The notes under the pieces: generated by a model
Told to the model about the DNA's origin: nothing
Database searches by the model: none
What the model saw: only the letters and a program-made list of their open reading frames with translations
Translations under genes and position numbers: made by a program
Assembly (NCBI GenBank): GCA_028818695.1
Contig: JAPPNK010000026.1
Coordinates: forward strand, 215,994-279,993
Reading direction: 5' to 3'
Length of the DNA: 64,000 bases
DNA from: Candidatus Poribacteria bacterium
GTDB taxonomy: Bacteria > Poribacteria > WGA-4E > GCA-2687025
In this document: positions 53,300-61,584 of the stretch, piece after piece
Numbering within the stretch: position 1 is the stretch's first letter
Layout: each line of letters starts with the position of its first letter

Positions 53300-54193
53300 A
53301 TGAGGCTCAACACAACGCTCCGAAAACTGAAACAGAAAATGCCCGCCGTCGGGAGCTGGCTCAGCCTCGGCTCCCCGCTCGCCGCCGAGTATATGTCTCT
53401 GCAGGGGTGGGACTGGCTTGTCGTCGACACGGAACACACGCCCGCCGGCGTTGAAACGGTACTCTCCTGCTTCCAAGCGATGACTGCCTCGCCCGTCACG
53501 CCGATGGGAAGAGTGCGCGAAAACAACCCCAGCCTCATCAAGCAGACGCTCGACACGGGGGCGCTCGGCGTCGTCGTCCCGATGGTCATGGACGAGCAGG
53601 AGGCTGAAGCGGCCGCCGCCGCCTCTCGATACGCCCCGCAAGGGCGCCGCTCGATAGCGACAGGCGTCCGCGCGACCGTGTATGGAAGCGACTATGTCGA
53701 CAAAGCGAACGACGAAATCGCCGTCATCGTTCAGATTGAACATATCCATGCCGTTCAACGCGCCTCAAAGATACTGAGAGCGCCCGGCGTTACGGCGGGT
53801 TTCATCGGACCGAACGACCTGTCCTGGTCGATGGGACTCAAGCCGGGCGATCCGCTCGTCGAAAAAGCGATTGCGGAGACGCTCGCTAAAGCGAATGAAG
53901 CGAACATGCCGATGGGCATCCTGACCCAAAACGCCCAGGACGCCCGCCGCCGCATTGAACAGGGTTTTTTGATGGTGGGCGTTGGAAGCGACGCCGCTTT
54001 CATCCGTTCCGCCGGCGCGCAGACCTTCCAAGAGGCGTCCGGCATCATTCCGCAACCCACGAATCCTCCGCATGACCCGCGCGGTCCGCAACCGCCTGAT
54101 CCAACGTCAGACCGAAGCCAGGAGCGTCCGGAACGTTCCGATAACCGCGAACCAGCGAGTAGCCTTCTGCGCAAACCCCCTCCATCTGCATGA
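53300..54193 (+). CDS. HpcH/HpaI-type aldolase with an extended C-terminus
   Basis: A 297-residue class-II aldolase of the 2-keto-3-deoxy sugar acid / 4-hydroxy-2-oxoheptanedioate family. ATG 53300 follows AGGAAAGG. Seen: GSWLSLGSPLAAEYMSLQG, WLVVDTEHTP (Asp43, Glu45, His46), MGRVREN (Arg71), VQIEHIHAVQ (metal Glu147) and FIGPNDLSWSMG (metal Asp173). The family body ends near residue 248. The last 50 residues are proline-, arginine- and serine-rich and read antisense through the end of the convergent enolase-superfamily gene (149-nt overlap), so the natural stop was probably lost. Confidence 0.88.
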   Translation: MRLNTTLRKLKQKMPAVGSWLSLGSPLAAEYMSLQGWDWLVVDTEHTPAGVETVLSCFQAMTASPVTPMGRVRENNPSLIKQTLDTGALGVVVPMVMDEQEAEAAAAASRYAPQGRRSIATGVRATVYGSDYVDKANDEIAVIVQIEHIHAVQRASKILRAPGVTAGFIGPNDLSWSMGLKPGDPLVEKAIAETLAKANEANMPMGILTQNAQDARRRIEQGFLMVGVGSDAAFIRSAGAQTFQEASGIIPQPTNPPHDPRGPQPPDPTSDRSQERPERSDNREPASSLLRKPPPSA

Positions 54194-55172
54194 TGTCCGT
54201 CTCGCCCATCGCAAAGCGGGGCAGACCGCGCGCCATCTGCGGAATGTAAAAACCGGACAGATGCGAACCCCAGTTGTGCGGGGCGTAAAGCGCGTCCGCT
54301 TCTTCCAAAACAGGCCAGAAACGCAGCCACTTCGTCAATGTGTAGGCGCGCAGGTCGAACTGGACAACATCAACGCCCTTTGCGCGCACAATTTCCGTAA
54401 ACTCCGCATCCCGCCGCTCCGACCCTTCGCCGTCCGCCACGAGCGCGTCCCAGCCGCCTTCCTGTATAAACCGCCGCAGAGCCGCCGTTTCCTCAATATC
54501 CTCCGGGAACGGCTCCTCAAACCAGTAGATGCCGCAATCGCCCGCCTGAACCATGACCTCCCGCGCTTCGGACGGCTCATATCCGTTGTTCGCGTCCACC
54601 ATGAGGCGCGCGTCGGATCCGATCTGCTCTCGTACGGCGCGTATGACGTCGATGTCGCGTTTCAGGCCGGCGCGTTTTTCCATCCACTTATGGCTCCGCC
54701 CGATCTTCAACTTGAAGGCGCGGTGGCCGGCGTCCCAGCCGGCTTGAACGGCGTCCAGCATCGGCTGAAGTCCAGCGTCCGCGCCCGTTTCAGGGTCGAT
54801 CTCGTCGATGTAGATGGAGCCGTCGTACACCGGGACAGGATTCTCCCCTCCGCCGCCGAGCATCTCATACACCGGCTTATGGAGCGCCTGCCCCGCCAGA
54901 TCCCAAAGCGGAAAGTCGAACATAAGACACTCGTCCGCGGTTCCTGTTTCGGGGTTGAACAGGTCGCTCACCCGCTTTCCGAGTATGCGTTCCGCGTCCT
55001 GTTGAGACGCGCGCGACCAGCCCCAGCCCGACAACCCCGAATCGGTATGAAGCAGAACAATCGGATCGCGCGCGTATTGACCATGAACGTCAAGCCGCGC
55101 GTTGCGTCCGATGACGCGCGGGCGTTTGCCCTGTAAGACGATCCGTTTCACCGAGACAATTGTTGAATCCAT
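54045..55172 (-). CDS. Enolase-superfamily (mandelate racemase-like) enzyme
   Basis: A 375-residue sugar-acid dehydratase or racemase. ATG 55172 has GGAGAGG five bases upstream. Catalytic Lys154-Leu-Lys156 (FKLKIG), metal Asp193 (VDANNGY), Glu219/Glu220 (WFEEPFPED) and Asp247/Glu249 (VADGEGSE) are in the normal order. The C-terminal GSHLSGFYIPQMA follows. The HpaI aldolase converges on it, and aldonate dehydration followed by retro-aldol cleavage would be a logical pair. The substrate itself is unknown. Confidence 0.9.
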   Translation of the reverse strand: MDSTIVSVKRIVLQGKRPRVIGRNARLDVHGQYARDPIVLLHTDSGLSGWGWSRASQQDAERILGKRVSDLFNPETGTADECLMFDFPLWDLAGQALHKPVYEMLGGGGENPVPVYDGSIYIDEIDPETGADAGLQPMLDAVQAGWDAGHRAFKLKIGRSHKWMEKRAGLKRDIDVIRAVREQIGSDARLMVDANNGYEPSEAREVMVQAGDCGIYWFEEPFPEDIEETAALRRFIQEGGWDALVADGEGSERRDAEFTEIVRAKGVDVVQFDLRAYTLTKWLRFWPVLEEADALYAPHNWGSHLSGFYIPQMARGLPRFAMGETDIMQMEGVCAEGYSLVRGYRNVPDAPGFGLTLDQAVADRAGHAEDSWVAE

Positions 55173-55316
55173 GCCGACCTCTCCGCTCACTTGAACGCCG
55201 CAGGGACGTTATCGCCGAAATAGACCGGTTTGTCAAGACGGAACGCCGGGCGGCGCGCTATCGTTAAGGCAAATAGACCGATCCGATTCGCATATACGAT
55301 GCAAAGGAGTGGAGCC

Positions 55317-56192
55317 ATGCCTGACCTGCTTGAAACAAACTGCCCCGACCTGAAACTGTGGAGGCGCGGCAAGGTGCGCGATATGTACGACCTGGGCGAC
55401 TCGCTGCTCATGGCGGCGACCGACCGCGTTTCTGCCTACGACGTCGTCATGCCGAACCCGGTGCCGCGCAAGGGACAGACGCTCACCGCCATTTCGCTCT
55501 TCTGGTTTGAGCATACGCGCGGGATCGTCCCGAACCATCTTCTCACCGCCGACATCGGCGCCATGCCGTCCGCCGTTCAGGCATACGGCGACCAGCTGAA
55601 AGGGCGCGTCATGCGCGTTCAAAAAGCGGAGCGCATCGACATTGAGTGCGTCGTGCGCGGCTATATCAGCGGCTCCGCGTGGCGCGAATACCGCCAAAGC
55701 GGAACCGTCTGCGGCGAACCGATGCCGAAGGGCTTGCTGGAATCGCAGCGGCTAGAAACGCCCATCTTCACCCCCGCCACCAAAGAGGATGAGGGGCATG
55801 ACATCAACATCTCCAAAGCGGAAATGGCGAAAATAATAGGACAGGAGCTCGCCAACCAGCTTGAACAGATCAGCGTTCAGCTGTACGAAAGCGCGGCGGA
55901 ATACGCTTCCGAGCGCGGCATCATCATCGCCGACACGAAGTTTGAATTTGGAACCGTCGACGGCGAAATCATTCTCATCGACGAGGTTCTGACGCCCGAT
56001 TCGTCCCGCTTTTGGCCGCTGGACGAATTTGAACCAGGGCGAACGCAGCGCAGCTTCGACAAGCAGCCTCTGCGCGATTATCTCGACACGCTCGACTGGG
56101 ACAAGACGCCCCCCGCGCCGGAGCTGCCCGCCAGCGTCATCAACGGAACGAGCCGGCGGTACCAAGAGGCGTATGAGCTGCTTGTGGGCTAA
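55317..56192 (+). CDS. purC: Phosphoribosylaminoimidazole-succinocarboxamide synthase
   Basis: A 291-residue enzyme of purine biosynthesis joining CAIR and aspartate. ATG 55317 has AAGGAGTGGAG ahead. Motifs: RRGKVRDMYDLGDSLLMAATDRVSAYDVVMP (15-45), RIDIECVVRGYISGSAW, IIIADTKFEFG and LIDEVLTPDSSRFW. The layout is the longer yeast/actinobacterial type. It stands alone, with no other pur gene nearby. Confidence 0.96.
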   Translation: MPDLLETNCPDLKLWRRGKVRDMYDLGDSLLMAATDRVSAYDVVMPNPVPRKGQTLTAISLFWFEHTRGIVPNHLLTADIGAMPSAVQAYGDQLKGRVMRVQKAERIDIECVVRGYISGSAWREYRQSGTVCGEPMPKGLLESQRLETPIFTPATKEDEGHDINISKAEMAKIIGQELANQLEQISVQLYESAAEYASERGIIIADTKFEFGTVDGEIILIDEVLTPDSSRFWPLDEFEPGRTQRSFDKQPLRDYLDTLDWDKTPPAPELPASVINGTSRRYQEAYELLVG

Positions 56193-56197
56193 GCGCG

Positions 56198-56938
56198 TCA
56201 GCGCAGGCGCGCCAGCTTCTCCGTGTCAACGCGGGGCGTCTCGGCGTCCGCCTGCACAAAATGGCACACAAACGCCCTCCGCCACCGGTCCGTCTTATTG
56301 ACAGGCGAGTAGTGCAGCGTCTCGCTGTGATGAAAAATGACGCCGCCCGCTTTGATCGGAACGGCATCCGCCTTTTCTGGATCAAACTCGTCTGGAACCA
56401 GATGCGGCGTGCCCTTCACGGCTGTATGGTCAACCAGCCCTTCACGGTGGGAGCCGGGAAGGTAATGCATGCAGCCGTTCTCAATGTAGGCGTCGTCTAG
56501 CGCGCACCAGCAGGTTACGACCGCGTCCGCCGGGTCCACCTTAAAGTAGGCGTTGTCCTGATGCGGCATCTTCTCGGAGCCGACGCGCGGAGGCTTCAGC
56601 AGCGCCTGATCTGCATACAGCAGGATCGGCGCGCCGATGAGCGCCTCAACCATGTCAAGCAGGCGCGCATCGGAGGCATGCTCCGCAAAGATCGGCTCAT
56701 AGGGCGACAGGTCTGAAAACTTGCGCACCGAAGCGGCATTTCGGTCCTGCGTTAAGGCGCCTGCGATGGACGCCTCCTGCTGCGCCCCGACGCGGCGCGC
56801 ATGATCGCTCTGCCAGTCGTCGCACAGCTGCTCAATGCGGTCGCGCATCGCCTTGACGCGCGTCTCCGAGACGACCTTCTCCACGGCAAGGTACCCGTTC
56901 TTTCGGTAAAACTCCAACTGATCAGCGCTCAAAGACAT
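56198..56938 (-). CDS. Phytanoyl-CoA dioxygenase (PhyH) family protein
   Basis: A 246-residue Fe(II)/2-oxoglutarate oxygenase. His126-Gln-Asp128 (MPHQDNAYF) and His209 (FHHSETLHYS) are the probable iron ligands, and Arg220 in RWRRAF may bind 2-oxoglutarate. GLVDHTAVKGTPH lies between. Bacterial PhyH proteins hydroxylate diverse small molecules and the substrate is unknown. GAAGGGAGCGTCCG precedes the ATG. It converges on purC with a 5-nt gap. Confidence 0.9.
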   Translation of the reverse strand: MSLSADQLEFYRKNGYLAVEKVVSETRVKAMRDRIEQLCDDWQSDHARRVGAQQEASIAGALTQDRNAASVRKFSDLSPYEPIFAEHASDARLLDMVEALIGAPILLYADQALLKPPRVGSEKMPHQDNAYFKVDPADAVVTCWCALDDAYIENGCMHYLPGSHREGLVDHTAVKGTPHLVPDEFDPEKADAVPIKAGGVIFHHSETLHYSPVNKTDRWRRAFVCHFVQADAETPRVDTEKLARLR

Positions 56939-56999
56939 CGGACGCTCCCTTCATGTTCCTGGCGCATCATACCGCAGCTGCCGCCGCATGTCTATCGCC

Positions 57000-57134
57000 A
57001 TTCCCGCTCGCCCTCTTCTCGTCCCCCGCTTCCGCGAGGACATGCATTTCCGCGTCCCTCCTCGTCCCCCGCTTTCGCGGGGACATGCATTCCCGCTCCC
57101 TCTCTCGGTCATTCCCGCGCAAGCGGGAATCTTA
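57000..57134. repeat. Cluster of palindromic repeats of two types
   Basis: Two GTCCCCCGC-type hairpins (57021-57041 and 57064-57083, CGC...GCGGGGACATGCAT) followed by an ATTCCCGC-GCGGGAAT hairpin (57111-57130). The rest of the gap 56939-57216 has no evident gene. Confidence 0.7.
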
Positions 57135-57216
57135 AAAGCAAGCGTTCGAAGCCCTTTCAGAAAAAACTGCTAAAAACCAACGCCCTCGTACATCATAGGT
57201 GTAGAAAGGCAGACGC

Positions 57217-57752
57217 ATGAAAACGACCGATCCGTTCAACTTTGACGTCGCCGCCGTCTCGCTGATGGATTGTCCTATTCGGCGGTCGGCTTTCGTCTGC
57301 GTCGGGCGAAGGCGCGTCTGCGCAAGCTGCTCACATCAACCGCCGGGTTCATTGCGGCCTTTGCCGGCTTTGGACGCGCGGCATGGGGAGGAACACTGCT
57401 CATGATCAAAACAACGAAAAACGCTGTCGGAGCCGACGCCGCGCCGGCGCCAGACAATGAAGCGATCAACGACGAGACGAAGAGCGGCGCGGAAGTCTAT
57501 AAACCGCCCATGCAGTATCGATTCGACGGCATGGATATTGTCGTCGATGTGGAAGCGCCGTATGAGCTCGCCTTGAATGGAGGCAAAATTCATTACAAAC
57601 ATCCCGGCGGCAGCCTGTCGTGGACGGTCGAATTTCCCGCCGGGTCGCTTTTAAAGCATCCCAAACAATCTTTCGCGGAGGAGGGGTTAGGACTCACCGA
57701 CGGGCGCAAGACGGGCGATTTTATCATCAACATTACGGTTGCCGGCAAATAA
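57217..57752 (+). pseudogene. Unknown gene with probable -1 frameshift (paralogue of 57850 gene)
   Basis: ATG 57217 has the same leader (TAGAAAGGCAG) and similar first codons as the paralogue at 57850, and opens MKTTDPFNFDVAAVSLMD. The frame then runs into a cysteine-rich stretch and stops at 57405. Near 57270 the overlapping -1 frame opens and continues as a basic then hydrophobic helix (RLRRAKARLRKLL, FIAAFAGFGRAAWGG) into the conserved domain SGAEVYKPPM ... KTGDFIINITVAGK, ending at 57752. Restoring one base near 57270 would join them. Alternatively an intact 116-residue protein starts at ATG 57402. The family is unknown. Confidence 0.55.
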
Positions 57753-57758
57753 GTTCAG

Positions 57759-57791
57759 GGAGGCGCATCTACGCGCCTCCGCTGTCTTTTT
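57759..57791 (+). terminator. Rho-independent terminator
   Basis: GGAGGCGC (57759-57766), loop ATCTAC, GCGCCTCC (57773-57780), then GCTGTCTTTTTC with a T run. It lies directly after the stop at 57752 and before the paralogue's leader, so the two genes are probably transcribed separately. Confidence 0.8.
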
Positions 57792-57849
57792 CTGCAAAAG
57801 CGCTCAATACAGCGCGCGCATTCGCCATACAACGTAGAAAGGCAGGCGT

Positions 57850-58182
57850 ATGAAAACGCAGCGAACATTCAACACGACGAAGAGCGGTGCGGAAGTCTAT
57901 AAACCGCCCATGCGCTATCGAGTTGACGGCCTTGATATTGTCGCCGACATTGAGGTTCCGTATGAACTCGCTCTGAAGAGAGGCAAAGCGCATTACAAGC
58001 ATCCCGGCGGCAGCCGGTCATGGACGGTCGAATTTCCCGTCGGGTCGCTTTTAAAGCATCCCAAACAATTTCTCACGGTTTTAAAGTTCACCAAAAAAAT
58101 TCTCACGGAGGAGGGGTTAGGAATCACCGACGGCGACAAAACAGGCGATTTCATCGTCAGCATTACGGTCGTCGGCAAATGA
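57850..58182 (+). CDS. Unknown small protein, paralogue of 57217 gene
   Basis: A 110-residue protein. AGAAAGGCAGGCGT precedes the ATG. The conserved beta-type domain (SGAEVYKPPMRYRVDGLDIV, YKHPGGSRSWTVEFPVGSLLKHPKQF, TEEGLGITDGDKTGDFIVSIT) matches the upstream gene closely, apart from a 14-residue insertion (LTVLKFTKKIL) and no hydrophobic N-terminal segment. No motif of known function is present. Confidence 0.7.
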   Translation: MKTQRTFNTTKSGAEVYKPPMRYRVDGLDIVADIEVPYELALKRGKAHYKHPGGSRSWTVEFPVGSLLKHPKQFLTVLKFTKKILTEEGLGITDGDKTGDFIVSITVVGK

Positions 58183-58329
58183 GTTCTCTGACCTCATGCC
58201 TAAAGTTGGGACATCGCCGCGAGAGAACCGCGGCGATCAGCGGAAAAGGCTTCGTTTTTGAAACCAGCAGGAGAATGTCTTCGTTAAAAATGCCGTCGTA
58301 TTGTGTCAACATACGGAAGGGATCATGCT

Positions 58330-60468
58330 GTGGCGAGCTGGCGCCGAATATGCGCTACGGCCGTTTTCTTGTCTGCCGCTTATCTCATTCATGCCGAAGA
58401 CGAAACGAAGCGCAGGGAGATTCCGTCCGTCCGCTTTTCGGAAGCGCCGGTCATTGACGGCGACATCTCCGACCCTGTCTGGCAGGAGGCGTCCGCCGGC
58501 TCCAAGTTCACCGATCTGCGAACCCGAAAACCGGCGGAGAACCAGACCCGCTTCTGGATCGGATACGACGACGCGGCGATCTATCTGGCGGCGCATTGCG
58601 AAGACAACGACCCGCAGGGCGTCATCGTTCAGCAGACGAAACGGGACTCCGACCTCTCCAACGACGATCATATCAGTTTTGAAATCGACCCGTACCACAC
58701 GCATGAATGGAACGAGTTCTCCGTCTTCTCCGTCTCCGCCAGAGGAACTCAAGCCTCCAGCATGGGCGGCGGAAGAGGCGGCAAAACCGAATGGAAAGGC
58801 GACTGGAAAGCGGCGGCAAAGATGGTTGAGAACGGCTGGACGGTTGAAATCGCCGTCCCGTGGTCCATCCTCGCCTACCCCGACTCGCAGGAGCCGACCG
58901 ACATCGGCTTCAACGTGCGGAGAAAACATCCGAGAGAGCGGATCGAGACGATCTTCTCCAACATTGGCGAAACGTATCAGAACGAGTGGGCGGCGAACTG
59001 GACCGGCTTGACGCTGCCGGCGCAATCCTTTTCGCCGGAGCTGTTGGCGCTTCCGTTCCTCGCGGCGGGCGGCGTTGAGAGCGCGGGAGAGTATCAAGGC
59101 TCCGCCCGCGGCGGCGTCGACCTGCGTTACCGCCCGACGCAGCAGTTGACCGCTGTCATGACGATCAACCCCGACTTTCAAAACATCGAAGGCGATGTGG
59201 AAGGCATCGATTTCACGCGCGGGGAACGGTATGTGGACGACCGGCGCCCGTTTTTCCGCGAAGGCTCCGACACCTTCCAGTCGTGGACAGGCGCAGGCAG
59301 CTATTTTTACAGCCGGCGCATTGAGCATATTGACGCGGGCGCGAAGCTGTACGGCAAGGTCGCCAAGCGCACCAACATCGGCGCGATGGGAACCTTCGAT
59401 TTTGACGACCAGCATGGAAACGCGCGGCGGCTTTACCGCCATGACATTCTCGCCGGGTTGAAGCAGGGGTTTCAAGACTGGGGTTCCGCCTCCGTTCTCT
59501 TTTCAATGCGCGACTCGGCGCAGGAGCAAAACTCGGTCGTCGGATATTCGGCGGACGCGCAGCTCTCCGACTCGTTCAGCGTCGGCGCCGAATACGGCGC
59601 GAGCGCATGGCGAAACGGCGAAGGCGGAGCGTTCCAAAAAGACGAGCTTGCCGGCGTCGACATCAATTACTGGGCGCCAGGGCGGTATATAGGCGCCTCG
59701 GCAGGTTTTCTTGGACCTGAGTTCGAATCCAGCAACGGCTTTTTCGACTTCCAAGGGCGGCGTTATACAAGCCTCTATCTAGGTCTGTGGCATGAAGACC
59801 CGAAGGCGCTGATCCGAGACTACGCCATCGATTTGTGGGCAAGTTACGCGGAGCGGTATGAAACGGGCAGCGGGTTTTCAGGCTTCGGAAACCTGTTGGA
59901 ACGCGCCGTTTCGCAGATGGGCGAGCGCGGACAGGGCGACTTTTTCCAAGACAATGTCGGCTTCTGGACAGGCGCGCGCTTTCAAAATGAGACGTTTATC
60001 CATCAAGAATTTTCAACCGGCCATTTTCGAGAGAGCAACACATCCAAATTGGACGTCGACTGGAGCCACGGCTCCCGCATCGGAATCGACAATCTGGAGA
60101 GAACGCGCGGCGCGCAAGCCTACCACGGCTGGGGAAGCTCGGACGGGCTGCGCCGGCATTTCACGCACATCAGCGGATTTATCCGCCATGACCCGATCTC
60201 CTTCAACGCCGATATGTCCCTTCTGCGCCACCGCGAGCGGCTTCAGCAATATCTGTTCGGCTTCAACTACGACTTCTCCGACACGATCGGAATCGGCGGA
60301 CGAGTCATTTTCAGACGAAACGACCAAACCGGCGAATCGTCATGGGTTCCGTATGCGGCGTTCCGCCGTTCAGGAGCCGCCGGCATCGAAACCTTTTTGA
60401 TACTGGGCGATCCAAACGGCGACTCCTTTGTCCCGCGGCTTGAGGGTAAAATACTGTTGCCGCTCTAG
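58330..60468 (+). CDS. DUF5916 outer-membrane protein with CBM9-like domain
   Basis: A 712-residue exported protein. GTG 58330 follows GGAAGG and opens a signal peptide (VASWRRICATAVFLSAAYLIHA). Residues about 35-230 form a CBM9-like sandwich: VIDGDISDPVWQEA, RFWIGYDDAAIYLAAHCED, HISFEIDPYH and EIAVPW. The DUF5916 part follows (FNVRRKHPRERIETIFSNIG; NPDFQNIEGDVEGIDFTRGERYVDDRRPFFREG). It is then rich in alternating strands, as in a beta barrel. Substrate binding or transport of polysaccharide is inferred. It lies 30 nt upstream of the UvrC-like gene. Confidence 0.88.
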   Translation: MASWRRICATAVFLSAAYLIHAEDETKRREIPSVRFSEAPVIDGDISDPVWQEASAGSKFTDLRTRKPAENQTRFWIGYDDAAIYLAAHCEDNDPQGVIVQQTKRDSDLSNDDHISFEIDPYHTHEWNEFSVFSVSARGTQASSMGGGRGGKTEWKGDWKAAAKMVENGWTVEIAVPWSILAYPDSQEPTDIGFNVRRKHPRERIETIFSNIGETYQNEWAANWTGLTLPAQSFSPELLALPFLAAGGVESAGEYQGSARGGVDLRYRPTQQLTAVMTINPDFQNIEGDVEGIDFTRGERYVDDRRPFFREGSDTFQSWTGAGSYFYSRRIEHIDAGAKLYGKVAKRTNIGAMGTFDFDDQHGNARRLYRHDILAGLKQGFQDWGSASVLFSMRDSAQEQNSVVGYSADAQLSDSFSVGAEYGASAWRNGEGGAFQKDELAGVDINYWAPGRYIGASAGFLGPEFESSNGFFDFQGRRYTSLYLGLWHEDPKALIRDYAIDLWASYAERYETGSGFSGFGNLLERAVSQMGERGQGDFFQDNVGFWTGARFQNETFIHQEFSTGHFRESNTSKLDVDWSHGSRIGIDNLERTRGAQAYHGWGSSDGLRRHFTHISGFIRHDPISFNADMSLLRHRERLQQYLFGFNYDFSDTIGIGGRVIFRRNDQTGESSWVPYAAFRRSGAAGIETFLILGDPNGDSFVPRLEGKILLPL

Positions 60469-60498
60469 CGGGCGGGCGTATGACATAGAACAGGAATC

Positions 60499-61584
60499 AT
60501 GGCGATGTTGCCAAGAGAGATCGCAAAGACCGCCCCAGACGCGCCAGGGGTGTATTTTTTCAAAAATTCGCGCGGCGCGCTCCTGTATATCGGCAAGGCG
60601 AAATCGCTCCGACGGCGGATGAGTCAATACGCCGCGCCCGCAAGCGACAAAAGACGCAAAACGCCGCGCATGACGCGGATGACAAAATCGGTCGAATTCA
60701 TGCCGCTCGGCTCGGAGCTGGAGGCGCTCATCGCCGAATCGCGCCTCATCAAGGAGCTGCAGCCCCGCTTCAACTCCGCCCAAAAACGAATCCGCTATCA
60801 ACCGTATCTGAAGATTTTTCAACAGGAGGCGTATCCGAGAATCGAGATGGTCTGGCGCATCGACATGGACGGGGCGGAGTATTTCGGACCGTTCCCTTCG
60901 GCGAAGGCGGCGCGCGCAACCCTGGACCTTGTCCGCCTGCTCTTTCCCGCCCGCACATGCGACATGAAAATACGCCCAAACTCGAACTACCGCCCCTGCT
61001 TTCAGTACCATATCGGGCGCTGTCTCGCTCCCTGCGCCGACAAAACGACCGACCGCGCATACGGCGCCGTCATCGGCGAGGCGCGCGCCTTCCTGCTCGG
61101 AGACCATGAGTCGATTTACGAAAAGATGCGCCATGAACGCGCCGACGCATGCGCCTCGCTTCAGTTTGAGCGCGCCCGCCTCATTCAAAACCGATTGGAC
61201 GCTCTCGAAGCGTACGCTTCCAGATGCCGCTTTCAGGTGAACGCCGTCAACCATAACGATGTCGCGGTGGTGTGTTCATCCCGCGCGGACGAGTGCGCCG
61301 AGCTGTTCTTTTTACGAGAGGGCAGGTTGAAGCGGCAAGCGACCGTCTCGCGGCGCGCCGACCGAGGAGAGCTGGGGCTTCTTTTTGAGGAGGTGTATCT
61401 GGACGGAACCGCCGCAAAGCCGACGCCATGGGACGCCGACATGGCGAATGTGGTGTCCCAGTGGCTGTATAAGAACCGCGCGCGTCAGGAGCTGATACGG
61501 CTCCCCGACCGCTCGCCTGATGCGCTCTCCAAAGCGGCTCAAGAGGCGGCGCGGCTCCTACGGGATGAAGCGTATGCCGTTTGA
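60499..61584 (+). CDS. UvrC-like protein lacking the C-terminal nuclease half
   Basis: A 361-residue protein. The N-terminal GIY-YIG nuclease domain is clear: GVYFF (17-21), LLYIGKAKSLRRR (29-41) and ELEALIAESRLIKELQPRFN. A cysteine cluster C-x6-C-x3-C-like (TCDM ... PCFQYHIGRCLAPC) is as in UvrC. The UVR motif region is ESIYEKMRHERADACASLQFERARLIQ. After about residue 230 only a short linker-like part remains; the RNase H-like endonuclease and helix-hairpin-helix domains of full UvrC (about 600 residues) are absent. It is longer than Cho (about 295). It could make the 3' incision only. It overlaps the next gene. Confidence 0.88.
   Translation: MAMLPREIAKTAPDAPGVYFFKNSRGALLYIGKAKSLRRRMSQYAAPASDKRRKTPRMTRMTKSVEFMPLGSELEALIAESRLIKELQPRFNSAQKRIRYQPYLKIFQQEAYPRIEMVWRIDMDGAEYFGPFPSAKAARATLDLVRLLFPARTCDMKIRPNSNYRPCFQYHIGRCLAPCADKTTDRAYGAVIGEARAFLLGDHESIYEKMRHERADACASLQFERARLIQNRLDALEAYASRCRFQVNAVNHNDVAVVCSSRADECAELFFLREGRLKRQATVSRRADRGELGLLFEEVYLDGTAAKPTPWDADMANVVSQWLYKNRARQELIRLPDRSPDALSKAAQEAARLLRDEAYAV

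Noticed and set aside
53982..55136. A 384-codon plus-strand frame opposite the enolase-superfamily gene
   Set aside because: It is antisense to a gene with all catalytic residues in place and has the arginine/histidine-rich composition of a shadow frame.
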